A stretch of DNA of 64,000 nucleotides, from contig JACQFP010000020.1 in NCBI GenBank assembly GCA_016200005.1, positions 62,001 to 126,000 of the forward strand, in the 5' to 3' direction. Positions within the stretch are counted from its first letter, which is position 1. Every line of letters begins with the position of its first letter. The stretch comes from Verrucomicrobiota bacterium (GTDB taxonomy: Bacteria; Verrucomicrobiota; Verrucomicrobiia; Limisphaerales; PALSA-1396). A program made the position numbers and the translations under genes. Below, one piece after another: positions 15,961 through 24,623 of this stretch. The notes under the pieces were generated by a model that ran no database searches, had not been told where the DNA came from, and saw nothing but the letters and a program-made list of their open reading frames with translations.

Positions 15961-17025
15961 ATGAACGCAAACGAAATGGAAACCACGGCCAGGGCGCTGG
16001 TGGCGCCGGGCAAAGGCATTCTTGCGGCGGACGAAAGTCTGCCCACGATCGAGAAGCGATTCAAAACCATCGGTGTTCCGTCCACGGAAGTGAACCGACG
16101 GGCATATCGTGAGATGCTTTTCACCACGCCGAAACTGGGTGAATTCATCAGCGGTGTCATCCTGTTCGACGAAACTCTACGGCAGAATGCCGCGGACGGA
16201 ATGCCGTTGGTCGAGGTGCTTAAAAGCCAGGGCAGCAGCCCCGGCATTAAAGTGGACAAGGGTGCCAAGGCCCTGGCCGGGTTTCCCGGAGAGAAAATGA
16301 CCGAGGGCCTGGACGGTCTGCGCAACCGGCTCGAAGAATATGTGCGATGGGGCGCGCGGTTCACGAAGTGGCGCGCGGTCATCGTCATCGGCGCGAACAT
16401 TCCCAACCGCACTTGTCTCGAGTCCAATGCGCACGGATTGGCGCGCTTCGCCTCCCTGAGTCAGAAGGCCGGCCTGGTTCCGATTGTGGAGCCAGAAGTC
16501 TTGATGGATGGCGACCATCCGATCGAACGCCACTTCGAAGTGACCGAGGCGATTTTGAAAGCAGTGTTCCAATCGCTTTTCGAACATCGCGTTCGTCTCG
16601 AAGCGATGCTGCTCAAGCCGAACATGGTTTTGGCCGGCAAGGATTGTCCGCAGCAGGCCGGCCTGGCGCAAGTTGCCGAGACCACGTTGCGCTGCATGTT
16701 GCGGGCCGTGCCGGGGGCTGTGCCCGGAATTGTTTTTCTTTCCGGCGGACAAAGTGACGTGCTCGCGACAGCGCATCTCAACGCCCTCAACCAGCTTGCG
16801 AAAGCACCCTGGGAATTGAGTTTTTCTTTCGGTCGTGCGCTGCAGGCACCCGCGTTGAAAACGTGGCGAGGCGATCAGCCGGAGTGCCGCCCAGCAGGCG
16901 CTTTATCCTCGCGCCCAATGCAACGGCGCAGCCCGCTTCGGAAAATATTCTGTCGAAATGGAATCAGTGGCTTCCTGAACGCACTTTTTACCGAAGAACT
17001 CCAGCGGCTCAGTCAATCCGAATAA
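15961..17025 (+). CDS. Class I fructose-bisphosphate aldolase, C-terminal frameshift
   Basis: A Schiff-base aldolase interconverting fructose-1,6-bisphosphate with DHAP and glyceraldehyde-3-phosphate. Residues ARALVAPGKGILAADESLPT start the family fold; EPEVLMDGDHPIERHFEV and LLKPNMVLAG (Schiff-base Lys) form the active site; FLSGGQSDVLAT is also conserved. After TWRGDQPE (codon ending 16884) the frame becomes unrelated. The expected tail (AAQQALYPRAQCNGAARFGK then YSVEMES) is found one base over, from 16886 to a stop at 16976-16978. A net +1 or -2 shift therefore replaced about 30 C-terminal residues with 47 foreign ones. ATG 15961 fits the family start better than upstream 15934. Confidence 0.85.
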   Translation: MNANEMETTARALVAPGKGILAADESLPTIEKRFKTIGVPSTEVNRRAYREMLFTTPKLGEFISGVILFDETLRQNAADGMPLVEVLKSQGSSPGIKVDKGAKALAGFPGEKMTEGLDGLRNRLEEYVRWGARFTKWRAVIVIGANIPNRTCLESNAHGLARFASLSQKAGLVPIVEPEVLMDGDHPIERHFEVTEAILKAVFQSLFEHRVRLEAMLLKPNMVLAGKDCPQQAGLAQVAETTLRCMLRAVPGAVPGIVFLSGGQSDVLATAHLNALNQLAKAPWELSFSFGRALQAPALKTWRGDQPECRPAGALSSRPMQRRSPLRKIFCRNGISGFLNALFTEELQRLSQSE

Positions 17026-17184
17026 CGGGTAGTGATTCTCGCCTATCTCCTGCGCGGCGGACAACCGGCCGCCAAAGTCGCCCGCTGGCGACCAAGCTCG
17101 GGGCGAAGTCATTGAAATATTTGGAAAAGGGGCCGGCGGGATCATGGTGGGCGCGGTTCAGGTGGGTTTGGACCGGCAGATTAT

Positions 17185-18180
17185 TCAGGGAGCGTGGTTG
17201 CCGCCAACTGCCTTCATATACTGTGCTCGTTCAAAGGCGCTGGGGTCCGGGCAGTTTTTATGACTCAAACATCCCTTTAGTTGCTCGACCGAAATGTATT
17301 CGTGCTCCTGCATCCACGCGACCATCTCGCGCTCAATGACGCGGAGTTGATCGATGCCGTGACGCATGAGGACGGAGCAGAGCATCGTAACATCCGCGCC
17401 GGCCATCAGCATTTTCAACGCATCCGTCCCACGATGAATGCCGCTCGTGGCTGCGAGACTGGCGCTGATGCGATCGTAAAGAATCGCGATCCAGCGCATG
17501 GGCAGACGCATCGCCATCGGCGTGCTGTAGAATACGCTGGGCGTGACTTCCAGCGATTCCAACTCAATGTCCGGTTGATAAAAGCGGTTGAACAGGACGA
17601 GTGCGTTCGCCCCGGCGGCGTCGAGCCGCGCCGCCATGTTGGCAAAGTTGCTGAAGAACGGGCTTAATTTCACCGCCACCGGAATCTTCACTTCCGATTT
17701 CACCGCTTTGAGAATTTCCACATAAACGTGTTCTACTTCATCGGCTCTCATCTCCATGTCGGTCGGAATCCAGTAGATATTCAGTTCCAGCGCGTCGGCC
17801 CCAGCCTGTTCGATGAGCCGGGCGTATTGCGTCCATTTGCCGGGTGTCGAGCCGTTGAGGCTGGCGATGATCGGGATGTTCATGGATTGCTTCGCCTTCC
17901 TGATGTGCGTAAGATAAACCTCCGGCCCAATGTGAAACTCCGCGGGTTCGGGAAAGTAAGTCAACGCTTCGGGATAACTCTCCGTGCCCTGGGTGAGATG
18001 GTGCGCCAGCTCGTAGCGCTCCAGGCGGATCTGCTCCTCAAACAGTGAATGAAGAACCACCGCGGCGGCGCCGGCGTCTTCCATGCGCTTGAGGTTGTCG
18101 AGGTCTTCGGACAACGGCGAAGCGGAAGGCACCAGCGGTGTTCGCAATTTTAGTCCGAGATAGGTTGTGCTCAAGTCCAT
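17185..18180 (-). CDS. Dihydroorotate-dehydrogenase-like FMN protein
   Basis: A 331-residue TIM-barrel flavoprotein. MDLSTTYLGLKLRTPLVPSA is the usual start. IPIIASLNGSTPGKWTQYAR, ADALELNIYWIP (Asn of the DHOD NxxxP-like segment), IPVAVKLSPFFSN (Lys contacting FMN) and a C-terminal LMAGADVTMLCSVLMRHG phosphate site follow family order. Proteins of this subgroup usually sit beside pyruvate:ferredoxin oxidoreductase, as here (30 bp after nifJ), and probably do not make pyrimidines. The true substrate is unknown. It is the last gene of the long minus-strand operon. Confidence 0.82.
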   Translation of the reverse strand: MDLSTTYLGLKLRTPLVPSASPLSEDLDNLKRMEDAGAAAVVLHSLFEEQIRLERYELAHHLTQGTESYPEALTYFPEPAEFHIGPEVYLTHIRKAKQSMNIPIIASLNGSTPGKWTQYARLIEQAGADALELNIYWIPTDMEMRADEVEHVYVEILKAVKSEVKIPVAVKLSPFFSNFANMAARLDAAGANALVLFNRFYQPDIELESLEVTPSVFYSTPMAMRLPMRWIAILYDRISASLAATSGIHRGTDALKMLMAGADVTMLCSVLMRHGIDQLRVIEREMVAWMQEHEYISVEQLKGCLSHKNCPDPSAFERAQYMKAVGGNHAP

Positions 18181-18210
18181 TACGGTTTCCTTTCTTCTGG
18201 TGTTGTGCGA

Positions 18211-21200
18211 TCAAGCATCTTCCGAAACCGGCTTGACCGGCGCGGCGACCGGCTCGGTGGTTCGCAATTTACAATCGCGGGCGGCGAGATACTGGTAAAG
18301 CTGCCAGCGAACACCGACGTCCTGCTGGGCTTGGGCAAACAGCTTTTTCGCTTCGTCCGGTTTGCTCTTGGTCAGCATCTTGAACCGGTTCTCCAGATTC
18401 AAATATTGTTCGACCTTCAATCGCGGTGTTTGTGAATCCAACTGCAAACAATTCTCGCCGCTCCTGGCGCGCTCGGGATGGTAGCGATACAGCAGCCATT
18501 GGCCGGATTGCACGGCGGACTTCTGGTTCTGCATCGCGGTGGTCATGTTGATGCCGTGGGCGATGCAATGGCTGTAGGCGATGATGAGCGCCGGCCCGTC
18601 GTAAGCCTCGGCCTCCAGAAATGCTTTCAGCGTGTGCTCATCCTTTGCGCCCATCGCCACGGATGCCACGTACACATTGCCGTAGGTCATGGCGATGAGG
18701 CCGAGGTCTTTCTTCGCGGCGGGTTTGCCGCCGGCGGCAAACTTCGCCACCGCGCCGCGCGGGGTGGACTTGGAACATTGACCGCCCGTGTTGGAATAAA
18801 CTTCCGTGTCGAGGACGAGCACTTTGACATTGCGACCGCTGGCGAGAACGTGATCCAGTCCGCCGAAGCCAATGTCATACGCCCAACCATCGCCACCGAC
18901 GATCCAAACACTCTTGCGCACCAGCGTGTCGGCAACGGCGAGCAAGCGGCGCCCTTCGTTAGTGTTCAAGGCTGTCAACTTCTGCTTCAGTTCGTCCACT
19001 GCCTGGCGTTGCTCGTAAATGCCCGCCTCGTCCTTTTGGTCCGCCTCAAGAACTCTACGCGCGAGTTCTTCACCGACAACGCCACTCATTTGTCTGAGTT
19101 GTTCGCAGGCGAATTCCCGTTGCTTGTCGATGGAAACCCGGAAGCCCAATCCGAACTCCGCATTGTCCTCAAACAGCGAGTTTGACCAGGCCGGTCCTCG
19201 TCCCTCGGTGTTCTTCGCCCACGGTGTGGTCGGCAGATTGCCGCCGTAGATGGAGGAGCAACCCGTCGCGTTGGCGATCATGAGGCGGTCACCGAACAAT
19301 TGTGTGAGCAACTTGAGGTAGGGCGTCTCCCCGCAACCTGCACACGCGCCCGAAAACTCGAACAGCGGCTCCAAGGTCTGCACGCCATGCACGTTGTTCG
19401 CGTGTGCAGCGCGGCGGTCGGTGTCGGGAAGCGACAAAAAGAACTCCCAGTTCGCGCGTTCGGTTTCACGGAGCGGTGGCTGCGGGCGCATGTTGATGGC
19501 TTTGAGCCGCGCTTCGGATTTGTTGCGCGCCGGACAGACATCGACGCAGATGCCGCAGCCGGTGCAATCCTCTGGCGCGACCTGCAACGTGTATTTTAGT
19601 CCCTTCCAGTCCGGATGCCGCGCGTCGTGTACCTTGAACTGAGTCGGCGCGCCGGACAGATCAGCCGCCTCATAAACCTTGCTGCGGATGACGGCGTGCG
19701 GGCAGACGAAGACGCATTTTCCACATTGGATGCAGACGTTGGGGTCCCACACGGGAATCTCCGTGGCGAGGTTGCGCTTTTCCCAGCGCGCGGTGGCGGT
19801 CGGATAAGTTCCGTCCACCGGCAATGCGCTGACCGGAAGCGCGTCGCCGCGACCGGCGATGATTGTGCCGAGGACGTTGCGCACAAACTCAGGCGCGCGT
19901 GGGGAAATTGGCGGTTGGATTTCCGTGAGGCTCGTGACGTGATCGGGCACTTTTACTTCGTGAAGATTCGCCAACGTGTTGTCCACGGCGTTCAGGTTCA
20001 TTTGCACGATTTCTTCACCCTTTTTGCCGTAGGTCTTGCGGATGGAATCCTTGATGGCCGCGATGGCTTCGTCGCGCGGCAGCACCCCGGAGACGGAAAA
20101 GAAACAGACCTGCATCACGGTGTTGATGCGGCCGCCCATGCCGCATTCACGCGCGACCTTGTGAGCGTCGATGACGAAAAGTTTTGCGTACTGGTTGATC
20201 AGGCGGCGTTGCGTGGGCTCGGGCAGGCGACGCCATGTTTCGTCCGGCCCCCAGGGCGCATTGAGCAGAAACGTTCCGCCCGGCGCGAGTTGCTCGGCGA
20301 CATCGAGGCGTTCCAAAAAGAATGGTTGATGGCAGCCGACGAAATTCGCCTCGGACACAAGATACGTCGAACGGATCGGCTTCGGGCCGAACCGCAAATG
20401 CGACACGGTGACGGCGCCGGACTTTTTGGAGTCGTAAACAAAATATCCCTGGGCGTAGTGATCGGTATTCTCGCCGATGATCTTGATGGATTCCTTGTTC
20501 GCGCCAACCGTCCCGTCGGAGCCAAGTCCGTAAATCAACGCTCGAAAAACCTGCTTTGGTTCGACCGAAAAGAGTGCGTCGTAATCGAGACTCGTGCCGG
20601 AAACATCATCGTGTATGCCGACGGTGAAATGGTTTTTGGGTGACGCTTGCGCGAGGTTCTCGAAGACCGACTTGATCATCGCGGGGGTGAATTCTTTGGA
20701 AGACAGCCCGTAGCGACCGCCGACAATCATCGGCAGCGTTGTGAACTTTGCCCAGCCGCTGCTCAAGCCTTCGTAGAGCGCATTGACGCAATCCAAATAC
20801 AGCGGTTCGCCAGCGCTGCCGGGTTCTTTGGTGCGGTCGAGGACGGCGATGGCTTTGACACTTGGCGGCAGTGCTTCCATGAATCGTTCTGAGTCGAACG
20901 GTCGATACAAACGCACCTTGAGCAGGCCGACTCTTTCGCCGCCGGCGTTCAGAAAATCGACGGTTTCGTGGACCGCTTCGCAACCGGAACCCATCAGCAC
21001 GATCACTTGTTCCGCATCGCCCGCGCCGTGATAGTCGAAGAGTCCGTATTGCCGGCCGGTCAACCGGGCGAACTTGTCCATCGCCTCTTGAACGATGCCC
21101 GGAGCGGCGGCGTAAAACGGATTCACCGTTTCGCGCGCTTGAAAATAAACGTCCGGGTTTTGCGCGGTGCCGCGCAGGACGGGATGATCGGGCGAAAGCG

Positions 21201-21807
21201 CCCGGGCACGATGTTCCAGCACGCATTGCTCGTCGATCATCGCGCGAAGAATTTCATCCGTCAGCACTTCGATCTTGGAAATCTCGTGCGAGGTCCGGAA
21301 GCCGTCGAAAAAATGCACAAAGGGAATCCGCGACTCCAACGTGGCGGCGTGGGCGATCAGCGCAAAATCCTGTGCTTCCTGCACCGAGGCCGAACAAAGC
21401 ATCGCAAAACCCGTGGCCCGCGCGGCCATCACGTCACTGTGGTCGCCAAAGATGGAAAGCGCCTGCGCCGCCAGTGAGCGGGCCGCAACGTGCAATACCA
21501 TCGGCGTCAGTTCACCGGCGATTTTGTACAGGTTGGGAATCATCAGCAGCAACCCCTGCGACGCCGTGAAAGTGGTCGCGAGCGCGCCGGTTTGCAGCGC
21601 GCCGTGAATCGCGCCCGCCGCGCCGCCTTCGCTTTGCATTTCGATGACGGAAGGCACCGTGCCCCAAAGATTTTTTTGCCTGGCTGCGGCCCAGGCGTCC
21701 GCCCACTCACCCATCCCCGACGCGGGCGTGATGGGATAGATGGCGATGACTTCGTTGAGCGCGTAGGCTACGCGCGCCACGGCTTCGGTGGCGTCAATGG
21801 TTTTCAT
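18211..21807 (-). CDS. nifJ: Pyruvate:ferredoxin (flavodoxin) oxidoreductase
   Basis: A single-chain PFOR of about 1198 residues oxidising pyruvate to acetyl-CoA and CO2 with ferredoxin or flavodoxin reduction. N-terminal MKTIDATEAVARVAYALNEV and YPITPASGMGEWAD begin domain I. Two [4Fe-4S] clusters are given by CIQCGKCVFVCPHAVIRSKV and CTGCGICVDVCPARNKSEAR. The TPP domain has CAGCGETPYLKLL, NATGCSSIYGGNLPTTP and WIVGGDGWAYDIGFGGLDHV. Start 21807 gives the canonical N-terminus; the open frame extends to 21891, overlapping the upstream acyl-CoA synthetase gene. It implies anaerobic or microaerobic energy metabolism and feeds acetyl-CoA to that enzyme. Confidence 0.95.
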   Translation of the reverse strand: MKTIDATEAVARVAYALNEVIAIYPITPASGMGEWADAWAAARQKNLWGTVPSVIEMQSEGGAAGAIHGALQTGALATTFTASQGLLLMIPNLYKIAGELTPMVLHVAARSLAAQALSIFGDHSDVMAARATGFAMLCSASVQEAQDFALIAHAATLESRIPFVHFFDGFRTSHEISKIEVLTDEILRAMIDEQCVLEHRARALSPDHPVLRGTAQNPDVYFQARETVNPFYAAAPGIVQEAMDKFARLTGRQYGLFDYHGAGDAEQVIVLMGSGCEAVHETVDFLNAGGERVGLLKVRLYRPFDSERFMEALPPSVKAIAVLDRTKEPGSAGEPLYLDCVNALYEGLSSGWAKFTTLPMIVGGRYGLSSKEFTPAMIKSVFENLAQASPKNHFTVGIHDDVSGTSLDYDALFSVEPKQVFRALIYGLGSDGTVGANKESIKIIGENTDHYAQGYFVYDSKKSGAVTVSHLRFGPKPIRSTYLVSEANFVGCHQPFFLERLDVAEQLAPGGTFLLNAPWGPDETWRRLPEPTQRRLINQYAKLFVIDAHKVARECGMGGRINTVMQVCFFSVSGVLPRDEAIAAIKDSIRKTYGKKGEEIVQMNLNAVDNTLANLHEVKVPDHVTSLTEIQPPISPRAPEFVRNVLGTIIAGRGDALPVSALPVDGTYPTATARWEKRNLATEIPVWDPNVCIQCGKCVFVCPHAVIRSKVYEAADLSGAPTQFKVHDARHPDWKGLKYTLQVAPEDCTGCGICVDVCPARNKSEARLKAINMRPQPPLRETERANWEFFLSLPDTDRRAAHANNVHGVQTLEPLFEFSGACAGCGETPYLKLLTQLFGDRLMIANATGCSSIYGGNLPTTPWAKNTEGRGPAWSNSLFEDNAEFGLGFRVSIDKQREFACEQLRQMSGVVGEELARRVLEADQKDEAGIYEQRQAVDELKQKLTALNTNEGRRLLAVADTLVRKSVWIVGGDGWAYDIGFGGLDHVLASGRNVKVLVLDTEVYSNTGGQCSKSTPRGAVAKFAAGGKPAAKKDLGLIAMTYGNVYVASVAMGAKDEHTLKAFLEAEAYDGPALIIAYSHCIAHGINMTTAMQNQKSAVQSGQWLLYRYHPERARSGENCLQLDSQTPRLKVEQYLNLENRFKMLTKSKPDEAKKLFAQAQQDVGVRWQLYQYLAARDCKLRTTEPVAAPVKPVSEDA

Positions 21808-21866
21808 TTGGTTCATTGCGGTTGGCATTGGTTGCATCACCCGAGCGGATTGCGACAAGGTCAAAT

Positions 21867-24611
21867 TCATAACAAAATCTCCGCCCGACATTCGGCGTCC
21901 CCTACTTCATGACGGATCTGGAATCCGACGCGCCGACACACGTGCTGCATTTCACGATTGTCCGGCAGAATGGTTGCCGTGATGCGGTCCAGTTTTTCAT
22001 CGCGCCCGATCTGGACGAGCGTTTTCAGGAGGCGGGTTCCCAAGCCCAGGCGCTGCCATTGATCGCTGACGAGCAGGGCGAACTCGGCATCGTTCGCGCC
22101 ATGCAACTTGCTGAGCCGGCCCACTCCAACAATTTCACGTTGACCGCTCTTTTCATCGTCGCGTTCGACGACCAAGGCCATCTCGCGGTCATAGTCGATG
22201 AAACAAATGCGGGCGAGGCGCTCGTGAGCCGTGCGCTGCTCCAGCCGCAACGGGGTGAAGTAACGATAATAAACGCTGCGCTCGGAAAGTGTCTGATGAA
22301 ATGTCACCATCAGCGGCTCGTCTTCGGGACGAATGGGCCGGATGGTGACGGACGTTCCATCTCGCAATTTGCATCCCGTGACGTACTGTGAAGGATAAGG
22401 GCGGATGGCGGACCGGGGCAATTGATCCTCGCGCATCGTCGGCTCGTGCAGCACGATGCGTGCGTCGAGCGCCAATATTCGGTCGGACGAAACCAGCAAC
22501 GGATTGATATCGATCTCCTTGATCCAACGTTGCTCGGCGACGAGCTGACTGAAGCGCACCAGCAATTGTTCCAAGGCCGCGAGGTCCACGGGCGAGCGTC
22601 CGCGCACGCCTCTAAGCGCCGTGTAGATGCGGGTCTGTTCCATCAGACGGCGGGCGAGTGTGGCATTGAGGGGCGGCAAACCCAGCGCGCGATCTTTGAA
22701 AACCTCGACAAGCTGGCCACCCGCGCCGAACAACAGCACCGGACCGAACTGCGCATCTATGCTGCTGCCGAGAATGAGTTCGTAGCCTTCGAGCGAGATC
22801 ATCGGCTGCACCGTGACCCCGAGGAAATGGTGCGCACCGGCTTTCTGGCGCACCGACGATTCGATCGCGCGCCAGGCACGCCGGACGCCGGCAGCGTTGC
22901 GGATGTTGAGATGCACGCCACCGACCTCCGTCTTGTGCGTGAGTGATTCGGAGAAAAGTTTCACCACGACCGGGTAACCGAGGTCGCTGGCCTGAGCCAC
23001 GGCTTCCTCTTCGGTCAACGCGACGCGCGTCGCGACGGTTGGGATGTCATAGGCGACGAGAATTTGTTTTGATTCGAATTCGGTCAACAACGTGCGCCCG
23101 GCTTTCCGCGCCTTTGCCATCAGCTCCGTGGGTTTTGAACCCGACTTCGGTTCGGATTTTGTCCCGTTCAAGGCCGGCGTCTCATAAAGACTGCGCAGGT
23201 TTTGTGTGTAACGCCACATCAGGTCGAAGGCGCGGGCCGCGCGGTCGGGATACTTGAACGTGGGAATGCTTGAACTGTTTAGGATCGCTTCCCCGCCCTC
23301 GACGGCGGGACCGCCCATCCAACAGGCGAGCAGCGGTTTGCCGTCGAGTTTGGCGAACGGTTTCAAATGTTCGGCGGTGGCGACCGCTTCCGTCATCGCT
23401 TGCGGCGTCAGAATCGCGAGGACGCCGTCCGAGTTCGCGTCCCGGGCGGCTAGTTCGACGGCTTTGGCGTAACGTTCCGGACCGGCGTCGCCGAGGATGT
23501 CGATGGGGTTGTTGTGACTCCAGTGTGGAGGCAACAACTGGTCGAGCGCGGCACGGGTAGTTTCCGAAAACTCCGCAAGCTGGCCGCCGGAATTGACGAG
23601 CATATCAGTAGCGAGCGCGCCGGGGCCGCCGGCGTTGGTGACGATGGCCAGCCGCGGCCCGCGCGGGCGCGGTTGCTTGGCCAGCACTTCCGACATGTCA
23701 AACAACTCCTCGATGGTGTTCACCCGCAACACACCAACGCGACGGAACGCGGCTTCAAGCACTTCATCGCTCCCCGTGAGCGAACCGGTGTGCGACGCGG
23801 CTGCCTTGGCGGCAGCTTCCGTGCGACCCACCTTGATGACGATGATCGGTTTCGTGAGCGCCACTTCGCGCGCCGCCGAGAGGAACGACCGCGCGTCGCC
23901 GACGGATTCCATGTAGATGACGATGCTCCGGGTGTACGGATCGTCGCCGAGATAATAAATGAGGTCGCCCCAGCCGACATCGAGCATGGAGCCGACCGAC
24001 ACAAAAGCGCTGAAGCCGACGTTTTCGCGCAGACTCCAATCCAGGATGGCGGTGCATAGCGCGCCACTCTGGCTGATGAAAGCGACGTTGCCCGGACGCG
24101 CCATGGTGGCCGCGAACGTCGGATTGAACTGTGCATGGGGCGACATCACCCCGAGGCAATTCGGACCGATGACACGCAACCGTCCGCGTCTCGCTTCCGC
24201 CAGGATGTTTTGTTCCAACTCCGCGCCGCTGGCGCCACATTCCTTGAATCCCGCCGAGATGATGATGGCGCCACGCACGCCGGCTTCGACACACTCGCGA
24301 ACAATGCCCGAGACCGTAGGCGCGGGCGTGACGATGACGGCGAGATCAACTTTTTGTGGCACCTCCGAAATATTGGGAAAGGCCTGAATACCGAGCACAC
24401 TGGTGCGCCTGGGGTTGATGGGAAAGACGGTGCCAGCGAATGCGGAGAGATTTTTCAGCACCGCACGGCCCACACTGCCTTCCTTATCCGTGGCACCAAT
24501 GACAGCCACCGTGCGTGGCGCAAAGATCGATTCAAGCGGATGCCGCCGGGCGTGCCGGAGAATGTCGTGCGCGTGCTCAGGGGCAAGGTTTGTAATGCTT
24601 TGGCTTTTCAT
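21867..24611 (-). CDS. ADP-forming acetyl-CoA synthetase fused to a GNAT acetyltransferase
   Basis: 914 residues with three parts. First, a CoA-binding/ligase half (residues about 30-470): [38 protein letters not shown], and [19 protein letters not shown], holding the phosphorylatable His. Second, an ATP-grasp half (about 490-720), with [17 protein letters not shown] and [13 protein letters not shown]. Third, a C-terminal GNAT domain (about 740-900): [11 protein letters not shown] and [20 protein letters not shown]. The ligase makes ATP from acetyl-CoA plus ADP; the fused GNAT resembles Pat-type protein lysine acetyltransferases. The gene lies 12 bp after the P-type ATPase and overlaps the open frame of nifJ. 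Confidence 0.9.
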   Translation of the reverse strand: MKSQSITNLAPEHAHDILRHARRHPLESIFAPRTVAVIGATDKEGSVGRAVLKNLSAFAGTVFPINPRRTSVLGIQAFPNISEVPQKVDLAVIVTPAPTVSGIVRECVEAGVRGAIIISAGFKECGASGAELEQNILAEARRGRLRVIGPNCLGVMSPHAQFNPTFAATMARPGNVAFISQSGALCTAILDWSLRENVGFSAFVSVGSMLDVGWGDLIYYLGDDPYTRSIVIYMESVGDARSFLSAAREVALTKPIIVIKVGRTEAAAKAAASHTGSLTGSDEVLEAAFRRVGVLRVNTIEELFDMSEVLAKQPRPRGPRLAIVTNAGGPGALATDMLVNSGGQLAEFSETTRAALDQLLPPHWSHNNPIDILGDAGPERYAKAVELAARDANSDGVLAILTPQAMTEAVATAEHLKPFAKLDGKPLLACWMGGPAVEGGEAILNSSSIPTFKYPDRAARAFDLMWRYTQNLRSLYETPALNGTKSEPKSGSKPTELMAKARKAGRTLLTEFESKQILVAYDIPTVATRVALTEEEAVAQASDLGYPVVVKLFSESLTHKTEVGGVHLNIRNAAGVRRAWRAIESSVRQKAGAHHFLGVTVQPMISLEGYELILGSSIDAQFGPVLLFGAGGQLVEVFKDRALGLPPLNATLARRLMEQTRIYTALRGVRGRSPVDLAALEQLLVRFSQLVAEQRWIKEIDINPLLVSSDRILALDARIVLHEPTMREDQLPRSAIRPYPSQYVTGCKLRDGTSVTIRPIRPEDEPLMVTFHQTLSERSVYYRYFTPLRLEQRTAHERLARICFIDYDREMALVVERDDEKSGQREIVGVGRLSKLHGANDAEFALLVSDQWQRLGLGTRLLKTLVQIGRDEKLDRITATILPDNREMQHVCRRVGFQIRHEVGDAECRAEILL

Positions 24612-24623
24612 TTTGCTTTGGTT

